A stretch of DNA of 64,000 nucleotides from an uncultured bacterium (GCA_938002255.1 CALLAL010000019.1:33730-97729), one strand, 5' to 3'. Shown: positions 33,934 to 43,643, counted from the first letter of the stretch. Notes: generated from the letters alone by a model not told the origin. Numbers and translations: made by a program.

Positions 33934-34620
33934 ATGCGACCACCATCTCCCCCAGCAACAGGGCCTTTGAATCAAACCCTTTCAACGAGGGGAAAAGTCT
34001 ACGACTACTTGAAAAATGCTATTCTCTCGGGACAGCTCCATCCGGGCGAAAAACTGACCGAGGAATATCTGGCTAAAACGATTGGAGTGAGTCGCACTCC
34101 TGTTCGAGAAGCCCTCCACAAATTAGAGTCTGAAGGTCTGATTAAACCTCGTAAAAAAAGAGGATTCTTTGTTTCTGGAGATTCGAGGGAAGAGGTCGAG
34201 GAACTTTTTGAAATCCGATCCATCTTGGAAGGATACGCCCTGAGGGTGATCTCGGAACGAATTTCGGATTCGATTCTTAAAAAACTCAATGGATTTATCA
34301 AAAAGGCTGAAACCGCCCTGAAAAATAAGAAAATTGATGATGTCTTCAAATGGAATACCCGATTTCATGACACCCTTCATTCCATGGTGGAAGAAAAAAG
34401 GCAACTGTATCGGTTGATGGTGGATATCAGAAAATTTGTTCTCCGTTATCGGAAGGACACCCTGCGATATCTTGATGGCGGAAAACGGGCCGTGGAAGGC
34501 CATAAAAAGATCATGATGGCTCTCCAGTTAAAAGACCCTGATCTCTGTGAGCGGGTGATGCGAGAGCATATACGTGAAGCAAAAGAGGATGCCCTTCAAT
34601 CCTTATTTGGAAATCCCTGA
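33934..34620 (+). CDS. GntR family regulator, FCD (FadR-type) subgroup
   Basis: The protein has 228 residues. A winged HTH spans about residues 15-85 (YDYLKNAILSGQLHPGEKLTEEYLAKTIGVSRTPVREALH in pieces). An all-helical FCD domain spans 90-220, with metal-ligand-type His residues in RFHDTLH, EGHKKI and REHIREA. FCD regulators bind small organic acids and usually repress their own catabolic operon. The TTGTATACAA palindromes at 25493 and 25679 match the expected operator type. It is encoded inside the operon it is likely to control, between tctA and the aminotransferase gene. Confidence 0.9.
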   Translation: MRPPSPPATGPLNQTLSTRGKVYDYLKNAILSGQLHPGEKLTEEYLAKTIGVSRTPVREALHKLESEGLIKPRKKRGFFVSGDSREEVEELFEIRSILEGYALRVISERISDSILKKLNGFIKKAETALKNKKIDDVFKWNTRFHDTLHSMVEEKRQLYRLMVDIRKFVLRYRKDTLRYLDGGKRAVEGHKKIMMALQLKDPDLCERVMREHIREAKEDALQSLFGNP

Positions 34621-34653
34621 GAACCGAGAATTGATCTCAAGAAAGGAACTAAA

Positions 34654-35817
34654 ATGATACAACGGGGAAAACACTTCCTTCAAATTCCAGGACCCACGAA
34701 TGTACCTGACCGGGTCTTAAGGGCAATGGCTCAACCCACCATCGATCATCGGGGACCTGAGTTTGCTCAACTCACCCATGAGGTGATGGAAGGATTAAAA
34801 CAGATCTTTAAAACCTCCGGGACCGTGGTGATCTACCCCTCTTCAGGCACAGGGGCCTGGGAAGCTTCTCTGGTCAACACCCTTTCTCCTGGAGATAGAG
34901 TGTTGATGTATGAGACAGGCTTCTTTGCCACCCAGTGGAAAAATGTTGCGGTCCGACTGGGTCTGGAGGTTGATTTCATTCCTGGAGACTGGAGAAGCGG
35001 CGCGGACCCGGTCAGGGTGGAGCAAAAACTGGCAGAAGATCAAGAGAAGAAAATCAAAGCCGTTGCCATTGTTCATAATGAAACCTCTACAGGAGTAACC
35101 AGTCGTGTCGCTGAAATCCGCAAGGCCATGGATCGTGCCGGTCATCCCGCCCTCTTGCTGGTGGATACGATCTCCTCACTGGCTTCCATCGATTATCGCC
35201 ACGATGAATGGGGAGTGGACGTCACGGTGGGCTGTTCCCAGAAGGGTTTAATGCTTCCGCCCGGTCTTGGGTTCAACGCAATCAGCGAAAAAGCCCTTGC
35301 CCAATCAACATCGGCACGACTTCCTAAATCCTACTGGGACTGGGAAGCAATGATCCAAATCAACTCGTCCGGTTTCTTTCCCTTCACCCCAGCGACCAAC
35401 CTCCTCTTCGGCCTTCGGGAATCGATTCAACTGTTGATGGAAGAAGGACTGGAAAACGTCTTTCTTCGGCACCATCGCCTCGGCGAAGCCACACGCCAGG
35501 CGGTCAAAGCATGGGAGCTCGAACTCCTATGCAAGAATCCTGAAGAATACAGTGATTCCCTGACAGCGGTGCTGATGCCTGAAGGACACAACGCTGATGT
35601 CTTCCGGAAGCTTGTTCTCGAAAAATTTAACATGTCCCTCGGAAACGGTCTTGGTAAACTGGCAGGCAAAGTCTTCCGAATCGGCCATCTGGGAGATTTC
35701 AATGACCTTATGCTGGCAGGTACCTTAAGTGGAATCGAGATGGGATTGACTCTATCAAAAATCCCCTTTTCAAAAGGCGGAGTGATGGCCGCCCTCGACT
35801 ACCTGACCTACCATTAG
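34654..35817 (+). CDS. Class V PLP aminotransferase (serine/alanine-glyoxylate or pyridoxamine-pyruvate type)
   Basis: The protein has 387 residues of fold-type I. The N-terminal FLQIPGPTNVPDRVLRAM is characteristic of the alanine-glyoxylate/serine-glyoxylate/pyridoxamine-pyruvate group. PLP contacts include YPSSGTGAWEA and VDTISSLASI, and the Schiff-base lysine is in GCSQKGLMLPPG. It would transfer an amino group between an amino acid and a keto acid such as glyoxylate or pyruvate. It is the last gene of the operon, 33 bases after the GntR gene. It gives the best hint that the imported carboxylate is, or yields, a 2-keto or 2-amino acid. Confidence 0.87.
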   Translation: MIQRGKHFLQIPGPTNVPDRVLRAMAQPTIDHRGPEFAQLTHEVMEGLKQIFKTSGTVVIYPSSGTGAWEASLVNTLSPGDRVLMYETGFFATQWKNVAVRLGLEVDFIPGDWRSGADPVRVEQKLAEDQEKKIKAVAIVHNETSTGVTSRVAEIRKAMDRAGHPALLLVDTISSLASIDYRHDEWGVDVTVGCSQKGLMLPPGLGFNAISEKALAQSTSARLPKSYWDWEAMIQINSSGFFPFTPATNLLFGLRESIQLLMEEGLENVFLRHHRLGEATRQAVKAWELELLCKNPEEYSDSLTAVLMPEGHNADVFRKLVLEKFNMSLGNGLGKLAGKVFRIGHLGDFNDLMLAGTLSGIEMGLTLSKIPFSKGGVMAALDYLTYH

Positions 35818-35828
35818 CTGGACAGGGG

Positions 35829-36641
35829 TTATTTGAAGACGATATAGACCGCAATCAGAATAACAAAAAGGGCAAAAAGTTTTCTCAGGCGATGGGGGTT
35901 CATTTTGAAAGAGGCTCTTGCTCCTGCCTTTGCCAGAAACATGGTTCCGATCGCCAGTGCCATTCCATGTTGAAGATCAACAAAACCAAGATTCCAATCT
36001 GCTAACCCCGAACGTCCTATTCCATTGATCACATATCCAATCACCGAGAAAAAAGCGGTAATAAAAATGGCAGCACTTGATGTACCAATAGCAATTTTTA
36101 AGGGCATCCTCAGGAAGTAGTACATCATGGGGATGGTGAAAACTCCCCCACCGATTCCGGCTAAGGCGGATACAACGCCAGCACAAAGCCCCACCCCTAT
36201 TAAGCCGAACCGGCTTGGCGGAGAGATTGAAGTCATCTTTTTTTCAGCCATCTTCTCTTTTTCGGTTAACATCCGGAGGGCAGCCATCCCAACGATAAGG
36301 GCAAAGGCAATTTGAAGATGTTTTCCGCTTAACCCGGCAGCGATTCTGGCCGTTATAAAAGCGGTGAGGGAACTGGAAAACCCGAGGATGAGCACGGCGC
36401 GCCAATCTATATTTTTCTGCCGGCTATGTTGATAGGCGCTGGAGAGGGATGCAAAAAGAACCACAAACAGACTGGTTCCGATGGCCATGTGGGTGAGCAC
36501 GGTGGGAGAAAAACCAAGATGCTCATAGGCAAAGATGAGGACAGGCACCATGATGAACCCTCCCCCAACCCCGAAGAGGCCGGCGAGGAACCCCACTACA
36601 CACCCGACTCCAATAAAAAGAAAAGTTTCGATCAGTGACAT
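35829..36641 (-). CDS. TSUP family (TauE/SafE) membrane permease
   Basis: The protein has 270 residues with about eight membrane helices. The two pseudo-repeats each carry a glycine motif: LFGVGGGFIMVPVLIF near the N-terminus and LAGIGGGVFTIPMMYY in the second half. TSUP proteins move organosulfonates, sulfite or other small anions, usually outward or proton-coupled. It converges on the aminotransferase gene with 11 bases between stops. A link to the carboxylate operon is possible but not shown. Confidence 0.88.
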   Translation of the reverse strand: MSLIETFLFIGVGCVVGFLAGLFGVGGGFIMVPVLIFAYEHLGFSPTVLTHMAIGTSLFVVLFASLSSAYQHSRQKNIDWRAVLILGFSSSLTAFITARIAAGLSGKHLQIAFALIVGMAALRMLTEKEKMAEKKMTSISPPSRFGLIGVGLCAGVVSALAGIGGGVFTIPMMYYFLRMPLKIAIGTSSAAIFITAFFSVIGYVINGIGRSGLADWNLGFVDLQHGMALAIGTMFLAKAGARASFKMNPHRLRKLFALFVILIAVYIVFK

Positions 36642-36743
36642 ATTACATGGTCATCAGGATAGCAGGGATCAGGGAATCTGGAGAAAATTTCAAATCAAGA
36701 AACCTGAGGTCCCTGATACACTGAGGTTCAGATAGCCTTTTTC

Positions 36744-37973
36744 CTATTCATACCTCAGCGCTTCGATAGGATTGAGCAGTGAAGCTTTTCTTGCGGGGTA
36801 GAACCCGAAGAAGACCCCCACAGAACCAGCAAAGAGAAAAGCCAACCCAATCGCTTCAATCGAAAAAAGAACAGGCCATTGGGTAAAGTGAGATAAAATA
36901 AAGGTTCCCGCCATTCCTGTTCCGATTCCCACTGTCCCTCCCACGAGGCTTAGCAACAGCGATTCAACAAGGAATTGGAGTAGAATATCTTTGCTTTTGG
37001 CTCCGACGGCGATCCGGATACCAATCTCCCTCGTCCGCTCGGTAACCGAAACAAGCATGATATTCATAATACCAATGCCTCCAACAATCAAGGAGATAGA
37101 GGCAATTGCCCCAAGGAGCAGGGACATGACTCTGGCTGATTCTTCTGCGCTTGTAGCCACTTCTGTAAAATTTCGAACCGTAAAATCATTCTCCTGCCCG
37201 GGTGGTATTCGGTGCCTTTGTCTTAAAAGTTCTGTGATCTGTTCCTCCACGGTCTTCATCCCCTCAAACTCCCTTACCTGAACTGTAATCACCCTCACCA
37301 TTCCAGGAAATTGCTGTCCGAAGAGCCTTCTCTGGGCTGTCGTCAGGGGAACGAAGATGGTGTCATCCTGGTCTGTCCCAAAGGTGGATTGTCCTTTCGG
37401 GTTGAGCACTCCAATGACAGTAAACGGGACTTTCTTAATACGGAGGGTCTGCCCGATGGGGTCGATTCCTCCAAAAAGATTCTCTACAACCGTCTTCCCC
37501 AGGAGGCAGACTTTGTTTGCTCCATCTAAATCCTGTTGTGTAAATAAGCGACCTGAATAAAGAGACCACTCCCTGATTTCAAGAAGTTCAGGGGTGGTTC
37601 CATAAACAATCGTTGACCAGTTCTGATTTCCATAAATCACCTGGGCAACGCCGGAGATAGAGGGAGCTACCAGCCTGACCCCCGGAATTTCCGATAGGAT
37701 TGCTTTTGAATCATCAACGGTTAGGGTGGGAACCGTACCTGTTCCATGTCTTAACCCTCCACTGGTCGAACTCCCTGAGAGGACGATGAGAATATTGGAT
37801 CCCATGCTTGCGATCTGGTCGGCAATCCGCTTCTTGGCTCCTGAACCCACAGCAATCATGGCAATCACAGCACCCACCCCAATAATAATTCCAAGCATGG
37901 TGAGCCCTGAGCGCATCTTATTCACCATGAGGGCGCGAAGGGCAATTCGGAAGCTGGCAAAAAAAGTGGTCAC
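36744..37973 (-). CDS. MacB-like ABC transporter permease (FtsX type)
   Basis: The protein has 409 residues. One N-terminal membrane helix (MLGIIIGVGAVIAMIAVG) is followed by a periplasmic MacB_PCD domain of about 240 residues, then three C-terminal helices in the FtsX domain (SVTERTREIGIRIAVGAK). Unlike E. coli MacB, the ATPase is a separate gene, overlapping by 4 bases at 37970-37973. With that ATPase and the adaptor gene upstream it forms a MacAB-like exporter of peptides, lipids or macrolides. The outer-membrane TolC partner is not in the window. Confidence 0.9.
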   Translation of the reverse strand: MTTFFASFRIALRALMVNKMRSGLTMLGIIIGVGAVIAMIAVGSGAKKRIADQIASMGSNILIVLSGSSTSGGLRHGTGTVPTLTVDDSKAILSEIPGVRLVAPSISGVAQVIYGNQNWSTIVYGTTPELLEIREWSLYSGRLFTQQDLDGANKVCLLGKTVVENLFGGIDPIGQTLRIKKVPFTVIGVLNPKGQSTFGTDQDDTIFVPLTTAQRRLFGQQFPGMVRVITVQVREFEGMKTVEEQITELLRQRHRIPPGQENDFTVRNFTEVATSAEESARVMSLLLGAIASISLIVGGIGIMNIMLVSVTERTREIGIRIAVGAKSKDILLQFLVESLLLSLVGGTVGIGTGMAGTFILSHFTQWPVLFSIEAIGLAFLFAGSVGVFFGFYPARKASLLNPIEALRYE

Positions 37974-38671
37974 GAAAGAGAATCCTCCACAATACGTCCA
38001 TCCCGGAAGAGAATTTTTCTCTTTCCATAGGCTGCAATATCCCGCTCGTGGGTGATCATGATAATGGTTATTCCCGTCTCACGATTCAACCGTTGAAAGA
38101 TCATCATAATCTCTTCACTCGTCTTTGAGTCAAGATTTCCAGTGGGTTCATCCGCCAGGAGGATAGAAGGACGATTGACCAGCGCTCTGGCGATGGCAAC
38201 CCGTTGCTGTTCTCCCCCGGAGAGCTGACCGGGATGATGATGGGCTCTCTCCTGAAGGCCGACAGCAAAGAGGGCTTGTTCTGCCATTTCCTTTCTTTTT
38301 TTTGAAGGAACGCCAGCATAAATCAGAGGGAGCTGGACATTCTCAAGGGCCGATGTTCGGCTCAGAAGGTTAAACCCCTGAAAGACAAAACCGATCTTCT
38401 GGTTTCGAATCTCGGCTAATTCATCCCTTGAAAGGTTTGCACCACTGCGACCTTCTAAGAGATATTCTCCACGGGTAGGCTGATCGAGAAAGCCGAGGAT
38501 ATTCATAAAGGTCGATTTCCCTGACCCAGAAGCACCCATGATCGCTACAAACTCTCCCTTCTCGATCGAGAGGGAAATCCCTCGAAGGGCCTCAACCTCC
38601 ACCTCGCCGAGATGATAAACCTTCACTAGGTCCCTGACCTGAATGAGCGGTTCCATTTTAATGTCAACCAT
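37970..38671 (-). CDS. MacB-like ABC transporter ATP-binding protein
   Basis: The protein has 233 residues of the LolD/MacB ATPase group. It has Walker [11 protein letters not shown]-loop FVFQGFNLL, signature [14 protein letters not shown], Walker [14 protein letters not shown] and the switch His in THERDIA. The start may be 15 bases later at MEPLIQ; neither start has a strong ribosome site. It lies between the adaptor and the permease, overlapping the latter by 4 bases. Its length is right for the stand-alone form. Confidence 0.9.
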   Translation of the reverse strand: MVDIKMEPLIQVRDLVKVYHLGEVEVEALRGISLSIEKGEFVAIMGASGSGKSTFMNILGFLDQPTRGEYLLEGRSGANLSRDELAEIRNQKIGFVFQGFNLLSRTSALENVQLPLIYAGVPSKKRKEMAEQALFAVGLQERAHHHPGQLSGGEQQRVAIARALVNRPSILLADEPTGNLDSKTSEEIMMIFQRLNRETGITIIMITHERDIAAYGKRKILFRDGRIVEDSLS

Positions 38672-38712
38672 TCAAATCGTCTAATCGTTATACTGTCCTA
38701 ATCTCATCCCCC

Positions 38713-40272
38713 CTACCTCAACCCTCGAGTGGAGGGAACAGGAGTGCTTGGCCTCGATTTCTTACTGATGAGTTCCTCCACGATCACGTCCATCCCCTCT
38801 TGCAGGTTTCCTTGAACCACTTCACTAAAAGTTCCATCCGTGATTCCAACCATTATGTCCATGGCTGTTGGTTTTCCTTCCGGAGTGAGAACCCAAACCC
38901 TTCCTGGTCTTGCTTGACTAATCTCTGAGGTACGCCCCATTTCTTTCCATTTTTCTTTCTGGGCTTCAGTCAATATTCCCCACATCTTCTGCCCGATCAG
39001 AGCCCGAATACGAGTCTGCGCCTCTTCGGGTTTCGATTTCTCCCTTATTTCCTGGATTTCTCCTTTTGAAGAGCGAAGCATCATTTCCAATGTCGCTCGC
39101 TGGTCAGCACTGAGATTCAGTTCTTTTGCGAATCGCTCAACCCATGAATCCCTTTTCTCAGAAGAAGGAACCTCCTGTTTACGACTACTTGTCTTTACCG
39201 TCTCCTCTTTTTTGGCAATTTCTGGTTTGAATCTCAGAGCTGAGTTGGGGACCTTCAGAATATCTTCCTTATGCTCAATCTGAATTGAGACATTGGCTGT
39301 CATTCCGGGTTTCAGTCTTAACTCTCGGTTATCCACCTGGATGACCACATCATAGGTGACCACATTCTGTATGGTCTGCGGCGCATTTCGAACCTCCGAG
39401 ACCCTTCCTCGAAAGGTCCGTTCCGGGAAAGCATCCACCGTAAAGATCGCCTCCTGTCCGGTGGCGATGCGTCCGATATCTGCCTCACTGACATTGGTGT
39501 TCACCTGCATCTGGGTCAGGTCTTTAGCAATCGTGAACAGGGTCGGTGCCTGCAGGCTGGCAGCAACGGTCTGGCCCACATCCACATTTCTGGAAATCAC
39601 GATCCCGTTTACCGGGGATCGAATGGTCGTGTATCGTAAATTGGTCTCAGAAACTTTGAGGCTGGCCTTTGCCTGTTCTATCTGAGCCTTGCTCGATTCC
39701 ACATGTGATTTCGCCGATTCCAGTTGCGCCTTTGCCACTTCCCTCTGAGCGATGGCCGTATCATAATTGGTTTGGGCTGTATCGAGGGTCGCCTGGGGAA
39801 TAACCTTCTTCTCAAACAGTTCTTTGTTTCTTTCCAGCGTCCTCTTCGTATCCAAAACAGCAATCTCCGCTTTGTTGAGATTGGCCTGGGCATTCTTCAA
39901 ATTAGCCTTGGCATTTAAAAGATTGGCCTGGGCGTTTTGAAGGTTTGCCTTTCCCTGTTCGACCTGAGCCTCAAAGATGGCTGGATCGATCTGGGCAATC
40001 ACCTGTCCCTCTCTTACCCGGGAGTTGAAATCTGCATAGAGTTCCTTGATCGTCCCTGAGACCTGGCTTCCCACCAGAACCGTGATGACCGGATTGATTG
40101 TTCCGGTAGCCGTGACTACAGAACTGATCTCCCCCCGTTCTACTTTCACTGTCCTGAATTTATGAGTGGCTTCCTGTTGCCCAATGATCGAATAGAGTAA
40201 ATATCCTCCACCGATGGCAATGACTAAAGAGACGAGGATCGTCAGGATAAATTTCTTTCTCCTTTTGCCCAT
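38713..40272 (-). CDS. MacA-like periplasmic adaptor with a Spy/CpxP-like insertion
   Basis: The protein has 519 residues, about 130 more than typical MacA. An N-terminal membrane anchor (ILTILVSLVIAIGGGYLLY) is followed by a lipoyl domain, a long coiled-coil hairpin (105-210) with NAQANL-type heptads, a beta-barrel domain and a membrane-proximal domain. Residues of about 355-448 are an extra helical segment with LNLSADQRATLEMML and ILTEAQKEKWKEM, resembling the LTxxQ repeats of Spy/CpxP periplasmic chaperones. The rest of the proximal domain resumes at RVWVLTPEGKP. It links the MacB-like pump to an outer-membrane channel. Confidence 0.88.
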   Translation of the reverse strand: MGKRRKKFILTILVSLVIAIGGGYLLYSIIGQQEATHKFRTVKVERGEISSVVTATGTINPVITVLVGSQVSGTIKELYADFNSRVREGQVIAQIDPAIFEAQVEQGKANLQNAQANLLNAKANLKNAQANLNKAEIAVLDTKRTLERNKELFEKKVIPQATLDTAQTNYDTAIAQREVAKAQLESAKSHVESSKAQIEQAKASLKVSETNLRYTTIRSPVNGIVISRNVDVGQTVAASLQAPTLFTIAKDLTQMQVNTNVSEADIGRIATGQEAIFTVDAFPERTFRGRVSEVRNAPQTIQNVVTYDVVIQVDNRELRLKPGMTANVSIQIEHKEDILKVPNSALRFKPEIAKKEETVKTSSRKQEVPSSEKRDSWVERFAKELNLSADQRATLEMMLRSSKGEIQEIREKSKPEEAQTRIRALIGQKMWGILTEAQKEKWKEMGRTSEISQARPGRVWVLTPEGKPTAMDIMVGITDGTFSEVVQGNLQEGMDVIVEELISKKSRPSTPVPSTRGLR

Positions 40273-40276
40273 GGCG

Positions 40277-41593
40277 TTATCCCTTCCTCTTTTTTCGAAA
40301 CTGAAGGCGAATCGGAACCCCTTTAAAATCGAACGTTTTTCTTATCTGGTTTGATAGATAGCGCTCGTAAGAAAAATGAATCCCCTCCGGAAAATTGGTA
40401 TAGATGATAAAAGTAGGTGGGGAAATCGAAACCTGAGTCATATAGTTCAATTTCACCTGTCGGGTCCGAAACGTTGGAGGAGGATAGTTTTCAATCCATT
40501 GTTCGAGAGCCCTATTCAAGGTTGAGGTGGGAATTCTCTTCTTCGTTTCTTCGGCGACTTGGTCAATGGTATTGAGCACCTTATCCACTCTCTGTCCCGT
40601 AAGGGCAGAGATAAAAAGAAGGGGAGCATAGGCAAGGTATTTTAGGTGGTCATAGACCCTTTTTTCGTACTCTTTCATCGTCTGGGAGTCCTTTTCTACA
40701 AGATCCCATTTGTTGACCACCAGAATACACCCTTTCCCTTTCTCGTGGATAAACCCGCCGATTCGGGCATCCTGATCTGTCACCCCCTCTTTGGCATCAA
40801 GAAGAAGAACAGCCACATGGCACCGGTCAATGGTTCGGAGAGCCTCCACAATGCTGAATTTTTCTAACCGCAGGCTGATCCGGCTCTTTCTCCGGATCCC
40901 TGCCGTATCGATCAGGGTATAACGCTTTCCCTCCCTCTCAAATTGGGTATCAATGGCATCCCTTGTCGTTCCTGGTGCCTCATCCACAAGGACTCTTCGA
41001 TATCCAAGAATTCGATTGATCAGGGACGATTTTCCGACATTCGGTCGTCCTAATAAGGCCACCCGGATCCTGTCCTCATCCTCTTGAGCCTCATCCATTT
41101 CAGGCAGAACCTCTTTCACTTTCGTCATGAGTTCGTAGATGCCGTACCCATGCTCCGCAGAAATAGAGTAGAGGTCCTTGACACCCAGTTCATAAAATTC
41201 GAACGTCTTATCTTCTTTCTGAGGCCCATCAATCTTATTGACGACATAAAAGACAGGTTTATTCAGACGTCTCAGAATATCCGCAATGTCTTTATCAGAA
41301 GGGGTAAGGCCCTCTTTCCCATCCATGACAAAAAGGATCACATCGGCCTCTTCCATGGCCAATTGGCACTGTTCTCGCATCTGGATGAAGATCCGGTCCT
41401 TTGCAACAGGTTCAAAACCGCCTGTATCGATTAAGGTGAAAGGAGTGTCCTCCCATAGGACATCGGCATAATTGCGGTCTCGCGTCACTCCGGGTTCATT
41501 AAACACAAGGGCTTTTCTTCCCCCGACGATTCGATTGAAAAGGGTAGATTTACCGACATTGGGTCGTCCAACAATGGCAAGGATGGGCTTCAT
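40277..41593 (-). CDS. der: Ribosome biogenesis GTPase Der (EngA)
   Basis: The protein has 438 residues from the ATG at 41593 (MKPILAIVG), preferred over an earlier start. Two tandem GTPase domains each have P-loop and DTGG/DTAG motifs: GRPNVGKSTLFN with LIDTGGF, and GRPNVGKSSLIN with LIDTAGI. NKID and NKWD specificity motifs are present in the two domains. A C-terminal KH-like domain ends in a basic tail (RKKRKG). Der is needed for 50S subunit assembly. It ends 4 bases from the adaptor gene start, so the exporter genes may share its transcript. Confidence 0.95.
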   Translation of the reverse strand: MKPILAIVGRPNVGKSTLFNRIVGGRKALVFNEPGVTRDRNYADVLWEDTPFTLIDTGGFEPVAKDRIFIQMREQCQLAMEEADVILFVMDGKEGLTPSDKDIADILRRLNKPVFYVVNKIDGPQKEDKTFEFYELGVKDLYSISAEHGYGIYELMTKVKEVLPEMDEAQEDEDRIRVALLGRPNVGKSSLINRILGYRRVLVDEAPGTTRDAIDTQFEREGKRYTLIDTAGIRRKSRISLRLEKFSIVEALRTIDRCHVAVLLLDAKEGVTDQDARIGGFIHEKGKGCILVVNKWDLVEKDSQTMKEYEKRVYDHLKYLAYAPLLFISALTGQRVDKVLNTIDQVAEETKKRIPTSTLNRALEQWIENYPPPTFRTRQVKLNYMTQVSISPPTFIIYTNFPEGIHFSYERYLSNQIRKTFDFKGVPIRLQFRKKRKG

Positions 41594-41629
41594 CGTGACA
41601 GATTCCGCAGTCAAACCTCGTTGCCCGCT

Positions 41630-42349
41630 TCAAGGGCCTTGGGGATCATGGGTCAATTTCTGAGGAGAGGCCTCTCTCCATCCTCCCTCCTGGAATAACA
41701 GACAGATTTCTGAGGCATCATTTAAAATAAAAGTTGCTCCTGCCTCCTTAAATTCTTCTTTCGTGATTCTGCCGGTCAAGACACCAACAGTTTTCATCCC
41801 CACTCTCTTACCTGCCAGAATATCAATCGTATGGTCTCCAACCATCACGGATTCTTCTCCTGTGACGTTTAATGTTTTTAAGGCTGCTTGAAGGTGGTCA
41901 GGATGGGGTTTAACCTTTCGGATGGAATCCCTCGAAATAAACACATCACAATAATGATCCAGGTCAGGGAAGATCTTACGGACAGCCTCTTCACAATTTC
42001 TTGTGATGATTCCCACTTTCACTCCCAGGCTCTTCAGCACCTTTAGTGTTTCTTTTGTTCCTGGAATCATTCTTCCTTCCTCAGCCGCTTTCAGTTCAAT
42101 GTCATGAAGAATGCGATGGGCTTCTTTATAAAAGGTTTCTGCCTGGGTAAAACTCTCCTTCTGGAGGATGGGATAGACCTCGTCAATGATCTCGAGAAGG
42201 TATGGCTCTTTGATGGAATCTTCCCTCACTCCAAATTTCCGGATGAGCTCAAAGAGCCGATCTCTCATCAAAGAAAAGTCAATATTCAGGACAGCCAAGG
42301 TTCCGTCAAAATCGAAGATGACCGCCTTGATGGAATGACGTAGATGCAT
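41630..42349 (-). CDS. HAD-IA phosphatase (phosphoglycolate phosphatase-like)
   Basis: The protein has 239 residues from the ATG at 42349; the frame is open 28 codons further upstream but without a ribosome site. The HAD motifs are FDFDGTLAVL (I), GIITRN (II), the Lys in VKPHPDHL (III) and VGDHTIDI (IV). The helical cap between I and II fits the Gph/PGMB group. It lies between serB and der on the same strand. The substrate is unproven; phosphoglycolate is a guess from the family. Confidence 0.85.
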   Translation of the reverse strand: MHLRHSIKAVIFDFDGTLAVLNIDFSLMRDRLFELIRKFGVREDSIKEPYLLEIIDEVYPILQKESFTQAETFYKEAHRILHDIELKAAEEGRMIPGTKETLKVLKSLGVKVGIITRNCEEAVRKIFPDLDHYCDVFISRDSIRKVKPHPDHLQAALKTLNVTGEESVMVGDHTIDILAGKRVGMKTVGVLTGRITKEEFKEAGATFILNDASEICLLFQEGGWREASPQKLTHDPQGP

Positions 42350-42437
42350 AAGATGAACTCTCCATAAGGGATTCTGAACCGAGTTCAGAAGGATGCCCTC
42401 TCCATACCGAACCTCATTCGGCAGCTCCTTCATGGTT

Positions 42438-43643
42438 TTATTGTCTCAAGTCTCTTTCCGTTATCCCCAAACAATAAAGCACTCCTTTCATGTGGTCTCG
42501 TGTAATGGCACCGTCTGCGACCTTCTTCAGGATCTCCTTGGCATTAAACGCAATCCCGAGCCCTGCATTCGCTACCATGATCTGATCGTTCGCACCATCG
42601 CCGACGGCAACTACTTCGTCACGAGTAATCCCTTCTTTCTGACAGATCTCATCCATGATCTCCGCTTTTCTTCTGGCGTCAATGATGTTCCCCTTCACTT
42701 TTCCTGTCAGTTTTCCATTTTTAATCTCCAGCTCATTACCAAAGGCATAATCAAATCCCAGCCTTTTTTTTAAGATATCGGTAAAATAGGTAAACCCTCC
42801 ACTGATAAGGGCCACTTTGAACCCCATCTCTTTTAGGGCAGCCAATAATTCTTCGCTTCCCTTGGTCAGCCGAAGGGTCTTTGCAATCGCCTCAAGACGC
42901 TTTACCCCTAATCCTTTTAGAAGAGCAACCCTTTCTCTCAGGGACTCTAAGAAGTCCATCTCCCCTCGCATCCCCTTTTCGGTAATCGTTGCCACCTCCT
43001 TCTCTACCCCTGCCAGGCGAGCCATTTGATCCATGATTTCGCCATCGATAATGGTCGAGTCCATATCAAAGACAATCACCTTCTTCCTCTTCTTATAAAG
43101 AGGTTCAGGTTGAACGATGAGATCCATTCCCACGGATTTGGCGACTCGGTTCAGGTCTGCCCGGAGATGGGTAAAATGGGCTTCCCGTAGGTCAACCCAC
43201 ATCTCCATAGCAAGAAACTCTCCCCTGGCAATCATCTTGATCCGTTCGATGTTGCATGCATGTTTCGCCAAGACAGACGAAAAGCCTGCCACAACTCCAG
43301 CACGATCTCCTCCCAAAATGGTTAAGACATACGATCTCTTCGTTTCCGCAATCCTCAGTCCTTTAAATTCTCTCAGGGGAGTCATGGTGATCCGCATATT
43401 CAAATCGCTGGCTAAACGGTTCAGGCCTGCCTGAACTCGTCTTAGGGGGAAATGATCCCGCAGAGGTTGAATGAGGAGAACCATTGTAAATTGGGAATGG
43501 ATGACCGATTGTTCAATGTCAACTATATTCAGACCCTCTTGAAAGAGGAATTGCGTGACTCCGGAGACAATTCCAATCTGATCTTTTCCGATCACCGAGA
43601 GAACATAGAGTCTCTTTTCTTCCAAAAAGCGATCAGTCAACAT
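42438..43643 (-). CDS. serB: Phosphoserine phosphatase with two N-terminal ACT domains
   Basis: The protein has 401 residues. Two ACT-like domains (about 10-90 and 95-175; YVLSVIGKDQIGIV and YVLTILGGDRAGVV) precede a HAD phosphatase domain with VFDMDSTIIDGEIMD (motif I), LISGGFTYF (motif II) and VGDGANDQIM (motif IV). It makes serine from phosphoserine. The ACT domains suggest serine feedback. The long form with ACT domains is common in this lineage and in mycobacteria. It is divergent from groESL. Confidence 0.92.
   Translation of the reverse strand: MLTDRFLEEKRLYVLSVIGKDQIGIVSGVTQFLFQEGLNIVDIEQSVIHSQFTMVLLIQPLRDHFPLRRVQAGLNRLASDLNMRITMTPLREFKGLRIAETKRSYVLTILGGDRAGVVAGFSSVLAKHACNIERIKMIARGEFLAMEMWVDLREAHFTHLRADLNRVAKSVGMDLIVQPEPLYKKRKKVIVFDMDSTIIDGEIMDQMARLAGVEKEVATITEKGMRGEMDFLESLRERVALLKGLGVKRLEAIAKTLRLTKGSEELLAALKEMGFKVALISGGFTYFTDILKKRLGFDYAFGNELEIKNGKLTGKVKGNIIDARRKAEIMDEICQKEGITRDEVVAVGDGANDQIMVANAGLGIAFNAKEILKKVADGAITRDHMKGVLYCLGITERDLRQ

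Noticed and set aside
39840..39970. Short tandem DNA repeats in the adaptor gene
   Set aside because: They reflect the NAQANL-type heptads of the coiled coil, not a separate repeat element.
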